Program-made: the position numbers and the translations under genes
The notes under the pieces: model-generated
What the model was told of the DNA's origin: nothing
Databases searched by the model: none
What the model saw: only the letters and a program-made list of their open reading frames with translations
Shown: positions 15,764-24,831 of the stretch, in pieces
How positions within the stretch are numbered: the first letter of the stretch is position 1
How the letters are laid out: each line of letters opens with the position of its first letter
Assembly: GCA_900768185.1 (NCBI GenBank)
Contig: CAAGCB010000028.1
Coordinates: 1-64,000, forward strand
Direction: 5' to 3'
Origin: Alphaproteobacteria bacterium
GTDB lineage: Bacteria; Pseudomonadota; Alphaproteobacteria; CAAGCB01; CAG-977
DNA length: 64,000 bases

Positions 15764-17387
15764 ACAGATGTTGCTCGTTTTGATGCTGGCGTTCGGCATT
15801 ACGGTCTTTTCGCCCGCTCAAACCGCCGACGCCGGAATAGTTGACGCGATTACCGACGCTGTCAGCGATATCGGCGATTCCATCAGCGATTTCGCCGACA
15901 AAGTGGTCGAAAAAGGAAAAGAACTGGCGGAAAAAGCCGTCGAAAAGGTCAAAGAGGTCGCTGAACAAGTTAAAAATTTTGCCAAAGAGGTCGCCAAAAA
16001 GCTGATTCAATGGGCGTTGAACGTGGGGGATCCCGTCGGTATGGGGGCGACGACGATGGCGGAATTTTGCGACACATACGAGAAAAACATAGAGGATTAT
16101 TCCGATCAGTCGGATTGTACGGCGTGTAAGCTTTTTATGCTGTTTTTTGATGCGGCGAACGAAACGGCGGGACATGTCAACAGCAAAATCGCCCCCCCGA
16201 TGCAAACCGTTTTGACAACGGGCAGTCTGATTTGGCTGGCGATCAGCATGCTGATCTTTTTCAGCACGATCGGCGACGATCCGGGGATTATGGGATTCCT
16301 GACCAAATTAGGCGGCATGATGATCAAGGTCGCGTTCGGCTATGCGATGCTCAGCGGCGGGGGAACGGCGGCGTTCAACTATTTCATCAATCCGACGTTG
16401 GAAGCCGGGGCGACGCTTAGCGCGCAAGTGATGCCGGGCGGCGCCTGCGGTTCCTTTGCAGGCGGCGACGGAACGATCAAGGCGCCGATGAGCAAAGGGG
16501 TGCGTTCCGCGATGGACTGCATGATCAAAAAAATCGCGTCGGGCATGGCGCAAAGTCAGGCAATCGCCCAAGGATTGCGGTGCGGCGCGTTTTTCTGGCG
16601 CGGCATTGAAATGATTATTTTGCCGAGATTTTACATTCCGAACCCGATTATGTGGGCGTTCGGCATGATTTTGGGGTGTTCGTTCTGGTTCACCGCCTGT
16701 ATGTTTTCGATGGCGATGCTGGACGTCATTTTCAGAATCGGTCTGCTGGTCGGCATGATTCCGTTGTTCGTGGTGGCTTGGGTGTTTCCGCCGACGGCGC
16801 AGTTTGCGAAAAGCGCGTGGGATTTTCTTATCAACGCGTTGATGGTGTTCGTCATTGCCGGACTGACGATTTCCATACTGGTCACAATGGTGGAAACCGC
16901 GTGGACGGCGGGCGGCGATTTAAGCGGCTTTATCGGTATGATGAAAGCCAACGAATACGTCAAAGCGTTTGATTCCCTTTTTGATCAGGGCTTCTTCGCC
17001 GGTTTGGGACGCATGCTGCTGGTGATTACCGTGGCGTTCTGGGGGGTGTTTATCGCGCCGGTCGCCGACAAGTTCGCCAACGAATTCATGCAGCAGAAGA
17101 ACATGCCGAAAAGCGTCGCTATTCGCGCAATCGGCGCGACGGTGTCCTTTATCGTCGATGTGGTTGTCTTTGTGATTTCGGTCGTTACGGCGGGTATCGG
17201 ATCTGTCCTGTACTTCCTGCGCTTTTTCAAAGCGATTGCGTCAACGGCAAAATATGTCAAAAAAATGAAAGAAATGCAGGACAAAATGCGTCAAATCCGC
17301 CAGAAAGCCGAAAAGCTCAAAAGACTGGCAAAACAAACGCAAGGGCGCGTTCACGATGTGGCGGACAAAATCAGTTCCGCCGATTGA
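15741..17387 (+). CDS. virB6: VirB6-like channel protein (third copy)
   Basis: A 548-residue protein with a cleavable-looking signal peptide (about 8-32, ending in ADA), then a charged heptad-like periplasmic stretch (about 45-95) likely to form a coiled coil, then several membrane segments between about 155 and 505. The loop GMIPLFVVAWVFPPTAQF is the VirB6/TrbL signature, and residues around TTGSLIWLAISML plus LGGMMIKV match the first copy (TTGTLLWLALLVL, VGGMMIKA), so the two are paralogues. ATG 15741 with GGGGAAAGG upstream is preferred over an in-frame ATG at 15705 inside the previous gene. A strong terminator follows, closing the operon. Confidence 0.72.
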   Translation: MTKHSTIKQMLLVLMLAFGITVFSPAQTADAGIVDAITDAVSDIGDSISDFADKVVEKGKELAEKAVEKVKEVAEQVKNFAKEVAKKLIQWALNVGDPVGMGATTMAEFCDTYEKNIEDYSDQSDCTACKLFMLFFDAANETAGHVNSKIAPPMQTVLTTGSLIWLAISMLIFFSTIGDDPGIMGFLTKLGGMMIKVAFGYAMLSGGGTAAFNYFINPTLEAGATLSAQVMPGGACGSFAGGDGTIKAPMSKGVRSAMDCMIKKIASGMAQSQAIAQGLRCGAFFWRGIEMIILPRFYIPNPIMWAFGMILGCSFWFTACMFSMAMLDVIFRIGLLVGMIPLFVVAWVFPPTAQFAKSAWDFLINALMVFVIAGLTISILVTMVETAWTAGGDLSGFIGMMKANEYVKAFDSLFDQGFFAGLGRMLLVITVAFWGVFIAPVADKFANEFMQQKNMPKSVAIRAIGATVSFIVDVVVFVISVVTAGIGSVLYFLRFFKAIASTAKYVKKMKEMQDKMRQIRQKAEKLKRLAKQTQGRVHDVADKISSAD

Positions 17388-17410
17388 TTTTTCACCCGAG
17401 GATCGAAAAC

Positions 17411-17440
17411 AAAGCCCCGCGCGACGCGGGGCTTTGTCTT
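17411..17440. terminator. Bidirectional terminator between virB6 operon and guaD
   Basis: An 11-bp GC-rich stem (AAAGCCCCGCG/CGCGGGGCTTT) with a CGA-type loop, with A- and T-rich flanks, sits between two convergent genes. Confidence 0.85.
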
Positions 17441-17453
17441 TTCATAACAAGTC

Positions 17454-18713
17454 TTACTTTATCAGCCGTCCGTCGCTGTACACGGCGGCGATGTCGGCTT
17501 TGGTCATCATGTAAAGCGCGCGTTCGAACCGTTCCTTGACCGTCAGCTTGCGAACGGGCGTCGGAAAGCGCGCGTCGTCAACGACAATCGCGTGCAGTTT
17601 ATCGCCCTTGGCAAAGCCGCCCGTCGCGCCGAAGAATTTTCCCGCCGCCGTCGTTCCCAGATAGAACGCTTCGGTGACCGTCAAAAATTCGTCCGTCCAG
17701 TTCGTTTCAATGCGTTTGACTTTGGACGCGCGAATCGCCGCCGTAACGACTTGATACATCGCCAGTTGCGCTCCGCCGGCGATGTCGGATCCCAAAACGA
17801 CGCGCACGCCTTCGTTCATCATTTTACGCACGGGGGCGGTGCCGCTGATTAAATTGACGTTGGAATCGGGACAGTGCGCGACCCACACGCCGTTGTCTTT
17901 CATCGCTTGACGTTCGCGTTCGTCGGAATGGACGCAGTGCGCCATGACGGTTTTGTCGTTGAACAAGCCGTATTTCGCATAGCTTTCCCAGTATTGGGCG
18001 CAATCGGGGTGCAGTTCCCTTACCCACGCGATTTCCGACGTGTTTTCGGACAGGTGCGACTGCACGGGCAAATCGCGTTCCGCCGCCAGTTTGCCTAAAA
18101 ATGCCATCAGTTCGTTCGTGCAAGTCGGCGTGAAGCGCGGCGTCAAAACGGGTTTGATATGCTCAAAGTGTGCTTCGTCCAGCCAAGCCAGCGTTTCGCG
18201 CATGGATTCTTCGGTCGTTTCGGTCAACACGTCGCCCGAATTTCTGTCCATGTTGACTTTGCCGACAAAGCCCGTCAAGCCCGCCTTTTCAAACTCGTCC
18301 ATCAAAATCAGCGTGGCTTCGCGGTGAAGCGACGAAAAAGCGCAGACGCGCGTCGTTCCGTTGGCAATCATTTCATGCGCCAGCGCGCGGTAGGTTTCGC
18401 GGGCGAAGTCTTTGTCCTTGAACGCGGCTTCGGTGTTGAAAGTATAAGTGTTCAGCCAGTCCAGCAAAGGCAAATCCATGCCCATGCCCAGCATCGGGTA
18501 TTGCGGGGCGTGCATGTGCATGTCGGCGAACGACGGCAGTATCAGCGCGTCGCCGTAATCGACGACGGGCGCGCCCTTGTAAGCGTCGGGCAGAACGTCG
18601 AACAGACCGACGATTTTTCCGCCGTCCGAAACGATGTGTCCGTTTTCCAGAATGTTCAGCTTTCCCGCCGCGGGAGTGTGGACAATATTGCCCTTTAAAA
18701 TTTGAATCGCCAT
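17454..18713 (-). CDS. guaD: Guanine deaminase
   Basis: A 419-residue amidohydrolase that converts guanine to xanthine and ammonia, in purine salvage or catabolism. Metal and substrate motifs are in family order: HMHAPQYP near the N-terminus (two metal His), PRFTPTCT, QSHLSENTSEIAWV, AHCVH, HCPDSNVNL, and GSDIAGG with the catalytic Asp. HxHAPQ and PRFxPTC together separate guanine deaminases from cytosine and adenosine deaminases. The start at 18713 has GAGGG upstream; an in-frame codon 30 bases earlier lacks one. Single-gene unit facing the virB6 terminator. Confidence 0.88.
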   Translation of the reverse strand: MAIQILKGNIVHTPAAGKLNILENGHIVSDGGKIVGLFDVLPDAYKGAPVVDYGDALILPSFADMHMHAPQYPMLGMGMDLPLLDWLNTYTFNTEAAFKDKDFARETYRALAHEMIANGTTRVCAFSSLHREATLILMDEFEKAGLTGFVGKVNMDRNSGDVLTETTEESMRETLAWLDEAHFEHIKPVLTPRFTPTCTNELMAFLGKLAAERDLPVQSHLSENTSEIAWVRELHPDCAQYWESYAKYGLFNDKTVMAHCVHSDERERQAMKDNGVWVAHCPDSNVNLISGTAPVRKMMNEGVRVVLGSDIAGGAQLAMYQVVTAAIRASKVKRIETNWTDEFLTVTEAFYLGTTAAGKFFGATGGFAKGDKLHAIVVDDARFPTPVRKLTVKERFERALYMMTKADIAAVYSDGRLIK

Positions 18714-18841
18714 TTCAGCCCTCTGTGTTAAAACAACACCCATAGCGGAACAGCGATTTTTGTTCGGTAGAAACTTCCGTTTAGCGCAACGGAATTATAC
18801 GGGCTTTTACCCGAAAGTTATAATTATCCCCCGAACGGAAG

Positions 18842-19456
18842 TCAAGCGCTCTGTTTCATCGCCGCCGCGTCGACAAAGGCGCAGTCGCCGAAGTAGTCTT
18901 CGCGCGTTTCGGTGATGTGAACGGCGGGAAAAGCCGATAAAACGTCCCGCATATATTCGGGGGAAAAGAAGTGCCTGACGTATCCGAATCGGTACATGTC
19001 TTTGCCGACTTGTTCGCCTTTGCCGTACAGCGGGTCTTTGACCGATTTGCACCGCACGAACAGCACGCCGTCAGCGCGCAGGGATTCGCGAATGTTCGAA
19101 ACAATCCGCCGAGTGACGGCGTCGTCGAAATAATGCAGGGACAGGCAGGCGAAAACGGCGTCGTATTTTTCCTTGCCGAAATTCGCGGTTGTCATATCGG
19201 CTTGCATCGTTTTGATTTTCGGGTGTTTCAGTCCGTCAACCGCGTCCAGAGCCGCGTCCGACACGTCGCAAGCCGTGACGTTCAATCCGTTGGCGGCGAA
19301 AAAAAGGCTGTTGCCGCCCGTGCCGCAGCCTAAATCCAGAACGTCGTGAAAATCTTTGATTTTTATCAATTTCAACGCCTTGACGGCAAAGGGCGACGGA
19401 GTGAAATCGCGGCTCCATTTCGCCCAGTTGGCGTTCCAGAATAATTGATTGTCCAT
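18842..19456 (-). CDS. Class I SAM-dependent methyltransferase
   Basis: A 204-residue cytoplasmic methyltransferase. Motif I is VLDLGCGTGGNSLFFA at about residues 39-54, followed by an acidic end of strand 2 (VTACDVSDAALD), QADMTT for motif III and AVFACLSLHYFDD for motif IV. The overall pattern resembles TehB-like or UbiE-like small methyltransferases; the substrate cannot be told. ATG 19456 is chosen because GGGG lies just upstream, against an in-frame ATG 18 bases earlier. It is divergent from the thioesterase gene, with 63 bases between starts. Confidence 0.78.
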   Translation of the reverse strand: MDNQLFWNANWAKWSRDFTPSPFAVKALKLIKIKDFHDVLDLGCGTGGNSLFFAANGLNVTACDVSDAALDAVDGLKHPKIKTMQADMTTANFGKEKYDAVFACLSLHYFDDAVTRRIVSNIRESLRADGVLFVRCKSVKDPLYGKGEQVGKDMYRFGYVRHFFSPEYMRDVLSAFPAVHITETREDYFGDCAFVDAAAMKQSA

Positions 19457-19519
19457 TAAAAGCCCCTTTGACATTTCGCATCCGCGTCAATAAGCTAGCA
19501 TACAATAAAGGAGAAAAAC

Positions 19520-20251
19520 ATGGAAACGCTGATTCGTCCGCACACCGTCAAAATTTTCGAATGCGACCGCAAAAAACGCTTGCGCCTGCATTGTCTGTTC
19601 AATTTGCTTCAAGACGTTGCGGACGAACACGCCGACGCTTTGGGCGTCGGGTACGATTTCTGCCTGTCGCGCGGTATCGGGTGGGTCGGCGCGAACTATC
19701 ATTTGAAAATCGACCGCTTGCCGCAATGGAGGGAAAGCTTTTCGCTGTCGACGTGGGCGTCGGGAAAAACGGCTGTCAGCGGCATTCGCGATTTCAAAGC
19801 CGAAACACCGGACGGTGAAATCCTGTTTCGCGCGTCCAGCCAATGGGCGCTGATCGATTTGGTCAGAGGGCGTCCCGTGTCGGTGACGAAGAATCTGTCC
19901 GATTACGTCTTGCGCGACGAACGAATGATTGATACGGCTTTTCCGGCTATTCCCTTGCCGGAACGCGAAGACTCCGCCGCGGAATTCAGCGTGCGTTATG
20001 ACGACGTCGACATCAACGACCATGTCAACAACGCGGTTTATCCGTTGTGGGCGCAAGAGGGATTGCCGCACGATTTCATCAAATCGCGCGATGTCGTCGA
20101 AATGGAAATCGCGTTTAAAAAGCCCGCTTTGCTTGACGACAAAATAAAATCGGTCGTTCAAATCGACAACGACGTTCTGATGACGACGCACAGAATCGCG
20201 TCGTCCGATTCGGACAAGGATTTCGCCCGCGTCCGCATTCGCTGGAAATAA
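19520..20251 (+). CDS. Acyl-ACP thioesterase
   Basis: A 243-residue double hot-dog thioesterase releasing fatty acids from acyl carrier protein. The first half has the N-terminal hot-dog helix (LLQDVADEHADALGVGYDF); the second half has YDDVDINDHVNNAVY at about residues 160-174, matching the catalytic Asp-x-Asn-x-His-Val-Asn-Asn motif of bacterial FatA/FatB-type enzymes. AAAGGAG precedes the ATG. It converges on the DUF1796 pseudogene with one base between the stop codons. Free fatty acids could serve lipid remodelling or lipoate metabolism; the sequence does not say which. Confidence 0.82.
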   Translation: METLIRPHTVKIFECDRKKRLRLHCLFNLLQDVADEHADALGVGYDFCLSRGIGWVGANYHLKIDRLPQWRESFSLSTWASGKTAVSGIRDFKAETPDGEILFRASSQWALIDLVRGRPVSVTKNLSDYVLRDERMIDTAFPAIPLPEREDSAAEFSVRYDDVDINDHVNNAVYPLWAQEGLPHDFIKSRDVVEMEIAFKKPALLDDKIKSVVQIDNDVLMTTHRIASSDSDKDFARVRIRWK

Positions 20252-20252
20252 A

Positions 20253-20969
20253 TCAGCCAAACGTCTTGAAAACGCTGTGAAAATGCTTTTTCAGACGGTA
20301 GATTTGATTTTTAATTCGAACGGAAAGCGGACGGCGAAGACGGTAGCCTTTGACGGCATCGCGCAAAACGCGGGCGTCGTGCGACGGCGTTCCGTTCGCT
20401 TTTCTGTAATTGAACGCGATTTTGCGAATATGGTCGCCGAAAAGGTCGTCTTGGCGTTCGTCCGCGCAGGCGACATACAACAGGTCGATATTTTCTTTTC
20501 CGAACCGGCGGCATAACTTTTCACGGCAATTTAACAATGTTTCGACCGTCGTGTTTTCCGGCGACGTCGGGATTTCGACATAAACGATTAAAGTGTTTTC
20601 GGAACGTTCAATCCGTTTCAGCAGACGATCGATTCTGCGGTCGTATTTGGCTTTGACCGCGGGGTACGATTGTTCCAGAGGCACTCCTTGCGGAAAATCG
20701 TGATTGAACGTGATGCCGTTTTTGACATTGTTATAAACGTCGCAGGGATTGTCCTTGTCCCCGTTTGTGGCGTTGATGAACGTCAAATCCTCTTTGTTGA
20801 CGAAGTCTTTGAAATCATTGGTCAGAATGTCGACGCGCCCCGAAAAGTCCGTTCCGTACAGCCAATCGAAAGGATAAGAACTGAACTACAATCCCGTCTT
20901 GCGCAACATTTGCGAACACAAGCAAGCCGCTCCGATGCCGAAAACAAGGTCGTATTTCTTTTTCATCAT
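20253..20969 (-). pseudogene. DUF1796 gene interrupted by an amber codon
   Basis: Read from ATG 20969 (GAAGGAAG upstream), the frame gives a convincing DUF1796 N-terminus, YDLVFGIGAACLCSQMLRKTGL, then a TAG at 20888-20886, then continues in the same frame as FSSYPFDWLYGTDF and on to a TGA at 20253. Without the TAG the protein would be 238 residues, the normal family length, with the Cys region, the FDW motif, the HDFPQG region and the basic C-tail all present. One CAG-to-TAG change would explain it. Translation could restart at ATG 20786 and give a 177-residue C-terminal piece without the cysteine. The gene begins 12 bases after ispDF, in the same direction. Confidence 0.8.
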
Positions 20970-20980
20970 GTCTTCCTTCA

Positions 20981-22141
20981 TTAAAAACGAACGGTCACGC
21001 AAGCCTGCGCGGCGATTCCCTCTTTTCTGCCGGTAAAGCCCAGTTTTTCCGTCGTTGTCGCCTTGACGCCGATTTTAGACGACGACACGTCCAGCGCGTG
21101 CGCCAGCTTTTCGACCATGGGCAGGCGGTAGGTGCCGATTTTCGGACGTTCGCAGATGAACGTCACGTCGGCGTTCAGGATCTTTCCGCCCAATCCGTGA
21201 ACCAGATCGACGGCGTATTTTAAAAACGTCATCGAATCCGCGCCTTTCCAACGCGCGTCCGACGGCGGGAAGTGCAAACCGATGTCGCCCGATCCGATCG
21301 CGCCCAACAAAGCGTCCGTCAGCGCGTGAAGCCCGACGTCGGCGTCGGAATGTCCTTCCAACCCGAAATCATGCGGAACCCGAACGCCGCAAAGCGTGAC
21401 GAAATCGCCGTCCGTGAATTTATGCACGTCAAACCCCGTCGCCGTGCGAATGTCTTCGCCGCGTCCCGCCAACGTCGTTTCGGCGCGAACCAGATCGGCT
21501 TGGGTCGTAATTTTAAAGTTGTCTTCGCTTCCGTCCGTCAAAACGACGGTCATGCCCGCGTGTTCCGCGACGCAGGCGTCGTCGGTCATTTCCCGCCCTT
21601 TGACGGATTCGTGCGCCGCCAGAATTTCAGCGTAAGGGAAACCCTGCGGCGTTTGCACGCGGTACAGTCCCGCGCGGTCGACTGTTTTCGTAATGACGGT
21701 TCGTCCGTTTTCCGTTCCGCCAGCCTTGATCGTGTCGGTGACGGGCAGGGCGGGAATCGCGCCCTGATGTTCCGCGACGTTCGTGATGACGCGGTTGATG
21801 ACGCCGAAATCGACGAACGGACGCGCGCCGTCGTGAATCAAAACGATGTCCGGAGATTCGTCTTTCAGGCTTTCCAGTCCCAGACGCACCGATTCCTGTC
21901 GGGTCGCACCGCCGAAAACGGGCGGCGCGACGGGCAGGTTTTCCGCCGCGCATTTGTACAACGCCGCGTCGTCGGGGTGAATGACGGTGCGCACGACGGA
22001 TACCGCGGGGTGGGCGCAAAAAATCGCCATCGTGCGGCGCAAAACCATATCCCGCCCGATTGTTCTGTACTGCTTCGGCATTTCGCCGCCGAAGCGGTGA
22101 CCCCTGCCCGCGGCGACGATGATAACGGCACACTTGACCAT
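20981..22141 (-). CDS. ispDF: Bifunctional IspD/IspF of the MEP isoprenoid pathway
   Basis: A 386-residue fusion. Residues 1-225 are the cytidylyltransferase IspD (VIIVAAGRGHRFGGEMPKQY, LIHDGARPFV, VYRVQTPQGF-like segment) making CDP-methylerythritol. Residues about 230-386 are IspF, the cyclodiphosphate synthase (TGFDVHKF, GHSDADVGLHALTDALLG, ending KATTTEKLGFTGRKEGIAA). These are the first and third of three consecutive steps joined in one chain, common in Alphaproteobacteria. Divergent from dusB, the usual alphaproteobacterial neighbour. Both active sites look intact. Confidence 0.95.
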   Translation of the reverse strand: MVKCAVIIVAAGRGHRFGGEMPKQYRTIGRDMVLRRTMAIFCAHPAVSVVRTVIHPDDAALYKCAAENLPVAPPVFGGATRQESVRLGLESLKDESPDIVLIHDGARPFVDFGVINRVITNVAEHQGAIPALPVTDTIKAGGTENGRTVITKTVDRAGLYRVQTPQGFPYAEILAAHESVKGREMTDDACVAEHAGMTVVLTDGSEDNFKITTQADLVRAETTLAGRGEDIRTATGFDVHKFTDGDFVTLCGVRVPHDFGLEGHSDADVGLHALTDALLGAIGSGDIGLHFPPSDARWKGADSMTFLKYAVDLVHGLGGKILNADVTFICERPKIGTYRLPMVEKLAHALDVSSSKIGVKATTTEKLGFTGRKEGIAAQACVTVRF

Positions 22142-22206
22142 GAAAGGGACTCCCTGTAAATTTTACGACAGATTAAAACAGTTTTTTGTTTTGGAAAAGA
22201 GGATTC

Positions 22207-23172
22207 GTGTCTTTCGCCCGTTTAAAGATAGGAAAGAACGGCTTTTTCCCCGTCGTCGGCGCGCCGATGGCGGGTGTGACGGACGCTCCGTTCCGCCAAA
22301 CCGCGCGGGGTTTCGGCGGCGAATTGCTGTACACGGAAATGGTGCTGGCGGCGTCGCTGGTTCACGCGCACAAACAAACGCGGGAAATGGCGGTCTGCCG
22401 TAAAACGGACGCGCCCGTCGCCGTTCAGCTGGAGGGAACCGATCCCGACACGATGGCGCTGGCGGCGCAAATCGTCGAATCAACGGGCGGCGCGGCTTTT
22501 ATTGACGTCAACATGGGGTGTCCCGTTCAGAAAATCGTCAAATCGGGCGGCGGCGCGGCTTTGATGAACGATGTCGAACGGGCGGAAAGGATCGTGCGCG
22601 CGATGACGGCTGCCGTGTCGCTGCCCGTCACGGTGAAATTCCGTCTGGGGTGGGACGCGGAAAGCGAAAACTATCTTGATTTCGCCAAGCGCATGGCGGA
22701 CGCGGGGGCGGCGGCGATGACCCTGCACGCCAGAACGCGGGCGCGGTTTTACGGCGGCGCGGCGGATCGGGGCGCGTTTGAAAAGTTGAAACGCGCCGTC
22801 GACGTTCCCGTCGTCGCGAACGGCGATATCCGCACGCCCGAAGACGCCGCAAACGTCTTGACCGAAACGGGGGTCGACGCCGTGATGATCGGACGCGGCA
22901 TGCTGGGGCGTCCGTGGATTTTGGCTGAAATTTCAGCCGCTTTGGACGGGCGCGCGCCGATGAACCCGCCGAACGTCGGCGCCGTCGCTTTATCGCATTT
23001 CGAATTGATGGAAAAATATTACGGACGCAAGGCGATTTTTATCGCGCGAAAGCATATTGCCTGGTATTCTGCGGGTAAAGAGGGCGGGGCGGATTTCCGC
23101 CGTCAGGTCAACGAAACGACCGACGCCGCCCGATTGAAAGATCTGATACGGGGATTTTTCCATGCAGAATGA
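22207..23172 (+). CDS. dusB: tRNA-dihydrouridine synthase DusB
   Basis: A 321-residue FMN-dependent enzyme reducing uridines in the tRNA D-loop. It has the N-terminal VVGAPMAGVTDAPFR, ELLYTEM, VQLEGTD, DVNMGCPVQKIV with the catalytic Cys, TVKFRLGW, LHARTRARFYGG and NGDIRTPEDA, all in family order, plus a C-terminal helical domain. GTG 22207 is preferred because AAAGAGGA stands directly upstream; an in-frame TTG 21 bases earlier has nothing. It overlaps the Fis-like gene by 11 bases. In most Alphaproteobacteria ntrB and ntrC follow here; they are absent. Confidence 0.92.
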   Translation: MSFARLKIGKNGFFPVVGAPMAGVTDAPFRQTARGFGGELLYTEMVLAASLVHAHKQTREMAVCRKTDAPVAVQLEGTDPDTMALAAQIVESTGGAAFIDVNMGCPVQKIVKSGGGAALMNDVERAERIVRAMTAAVSLPVTVKFRLGWDAESENYLDFAKRMADAGAAAMTLHARTRARFYGGAADRGAFEKLKRAVDVPVVANGDIRTPEDAANVLTETGVDAVMIGRGMLGRPWILAEISAALDGRAPMNPPNVGAVALSHFELMEKYYGRKAIFIARKHIAWYSAGKEGGADFRRQVNETTDAARLKDLIRGFFHAE

Positions 23173-23461
23173 AGGCTTGGGCGCGGTCGTCGAAAAATAT
23201 TTGCGCCGCTTTTACGACGAAGCCGCCGAAACGGCGGAACAGGCGAACGTGTACGATTTCGTGATTGAAGAGGTCGAACGCCGCCTGATTTCCGTCACGC
23301 TGGACGTGGCAAGGGGAAATCGCCTGAAAACGGCAAAGATTCTGGGGCTGAACAGAAATACTTTGCTGAAAAAAATGCGCAGGCTGAATCTGGACGAAAA
23401 ATGGTCGGAAAAGCGGAACGCCGAACAGACAGTCCTTTCACGCGGGAGAAAACGGAAATGA
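23162..23461 (+). CDS. Fis-like DNA-binding protein (NtrC C-domain type)
   Basis: A 99-residue protein with a helix-turn-helix of the Fis/NtrC class at residues 52-77: GNRLKTAKILGLNRNTLLKKM. Residues 30-50 form the helix that precedes it in Fis (VYDFVIEEVERRLISVTL). There is no receiver or AAA+ domain. It overlaps dusB by 11 bases and trkA by four (ATGA), so the three are coupled. In Alphaproteobacteria this place usually holds ntrB-ntrC-ntrY-ntrX; in Gammaproteobacteria it holds fis. The gene is either a remnant of the ntrC or ntrX C-terminus kept as a stand-alone protein or a true Fis counterpart. A nucleoid or regulatory role is likely but unproven. Confidence 0.8.
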   Translation: MQNEGLGAVVEKYLRRFYDEAAETAEQANVYDFVIEEVERRLISVTLDVARGNRLKTAKILGLNRNTLLKKMRRLNLDEKWSEKRNAEQTVLSRGRKRK

Positions 23462-24831
23462 AAGTCATCGTTTGCGGGGCGGGACGCGTCGGGGCGACAA
23501 TCGCCCGCTATTTGGCGGAAGACGACAACGACGTCGTCCTGATCGACAACGACGAGGAACGCCTGATCGATCTGACTTCGACGATGGAGGTGCGACCCGT
23601 CGTCGGCTTTGCGTCGTATCCGTCGGTTCTGGAACGGGCGAACGCGCAGGACGCCGACATGCTGATCGCCGTCACCGCGTCGGACGAGGTCAATATGGTG
23701 ACGTGTCAGGCGGCAAATTCCCTGTTCCGGGTGCCGACAAAAATCGCGCGTCTGCGTTCCAATGAATACACCAATCAGAAATGGCGCAAGTTTTACACTC
23801 ACGACGCCCTGCCGATCGATGTCGTCATTTCGCCCGAAGTCGAAATCGCGCGGTCGATCCGGCGCAACATTTCCTTTCCCGGCGCGTTCGAAGTCATTCC
23901 GCTGGCGATGGACAAGGTTTATTTGCTGGGCATTCACTGCGACGACGTTTGCCCGATGATCAACACGCCCCTGCGTCAGCTGACGGAATTGTTTCCCGAT
24001 GTCAATGCGGTCGTCGCCGCGCTGGTGCGCGATTCTAAATTGATCATCACGGACAGCGACACGCGCATTCTGGCGGGCGACGACGTGTATGTGATCGTGC
24101 CGTCCGACGCCGTTCGCCGTATTCTGACACTGTTCGGGCGCGATCAGGAACGCGCGCAAAGCGTCTTGATTTTGGGGGGAAACAATATCGGGCTGAATTT
24201 GGCGCGGTATCTGGAACGCGCGTCGCACATGCGCGTCACTTTGATCGAGGAGGACGAGGATCGCGCCAGATTTTTGGCGGAAACGCTGTCGCAAACGACG
24301 GTGATCCACGGCGATTTTCTGAACACCGATTTGTTGGAGGAAGCCGATATCGACATCGTCGAAACGGTTATCGCCGTCGGGTCAAAGGACGAAGACAACA
24401 TTCTGGCGTCCCTGATGGCGAAACGCTACGGCGTCGAACAGACGATTTCCGTCATTGAAAAACCGCTGTATTCCCAGCTGGTCGTCAATCTGGGCATCGA
24501 TGTCATCATCGATCCGAAAGACATCATGGTGTCGACGATTTTGCAGCACGTCCGCCGCGGCAAAATCTACGCCGCCTATTCGATCCGTTCGGGGCTGTGC
24601 GAAGTGTTGGAGGCTGACGCTTTCGACACGTTCGAATACACGGGGACGGCGTTGCGCGACGTGCGTTTGCCGATGGGGGTCATCATCGGGGCGATCGTGC
24701 GCGACGGCGAAGCGGTGCCTTTGCGCGGCGACACCGTGATTCAAAGCGGCGACCGGCTGGTGCTGTTCACCGACGCCGAATCCGTCAAACAGGTGGAAAA
24801 ACTGTTTTCCGTCGCGCCGGAGGTGTTCTGA
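23458..24831 (+). CDS. trkA: Trk potassium uptake regulatory subunit TrkA
   Basis: A 457-residue peripheral protein that gates the TrkH/TrkG potassium channel. Two NAD-binding Rossmann domains are visible: VCGAGRVGATIARYLAEDDN with acidic VVLIDND at the start, and ILGGNNIGLNLARYLE with TLIEED at about residues 235-275. Each is followed by a TrkA-C segment (ILAGDDVYVIV; IQSGDRLVLF). ATG 23458 overlaps the upstream stop as ATGA and is followed by the canonical MKVIVCGAG. The channel subunit is not in the window. The downstream HAD gene is coupled by TGATG. Confidence 0.93.
   Translation: MKVIVCGAGRVGATIARYLAEDDNDVVLIDNDEERLIDLTSTMEVRPVVGFASYPSVLERANAQDADMLIAVTASDEVNMVTCQAANSLFRVPTKIARLRSNEYTNQKWRKFYTHDALPIDVVISPEVEIARSIRRNISFPGAFEVIPLAMDKVYLLGIHCDDVCPMINTPLRQLTELFPDVNAVVAALVRDSKLIITDSDTRILAGDDVYVIVPSDAVRRILTLFGRDQERAQSVLILGGNNIGLNLARYLERASHMRVTLIEEDEDRARFLAETLSQTTVIHGDFLNTDLLEEADIDIVETVIAVGSKDEDNILASLMAKRYGVEQTISVIEKPLYSQLVVNLGIDVIIDPKDIMVSTILQHVRRGKIYAAYSIRSGLCEVLEADAFDTFEYTGTALRDVRLPMGVIIGAIVRDGEAVPLRGDTVIQSGDRLVLFTDAESVKQVEKLFSVAPEVF

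Noticed and set aside
20886..20888. Amber recoding as glutamine in this organism
   Set aside because: TAG is used as a genuine stop by virB10 (58114-58116), the sensor-like gene (42404-42406) and comEC (27866-27868), so genome-wide recoding is unlikely.
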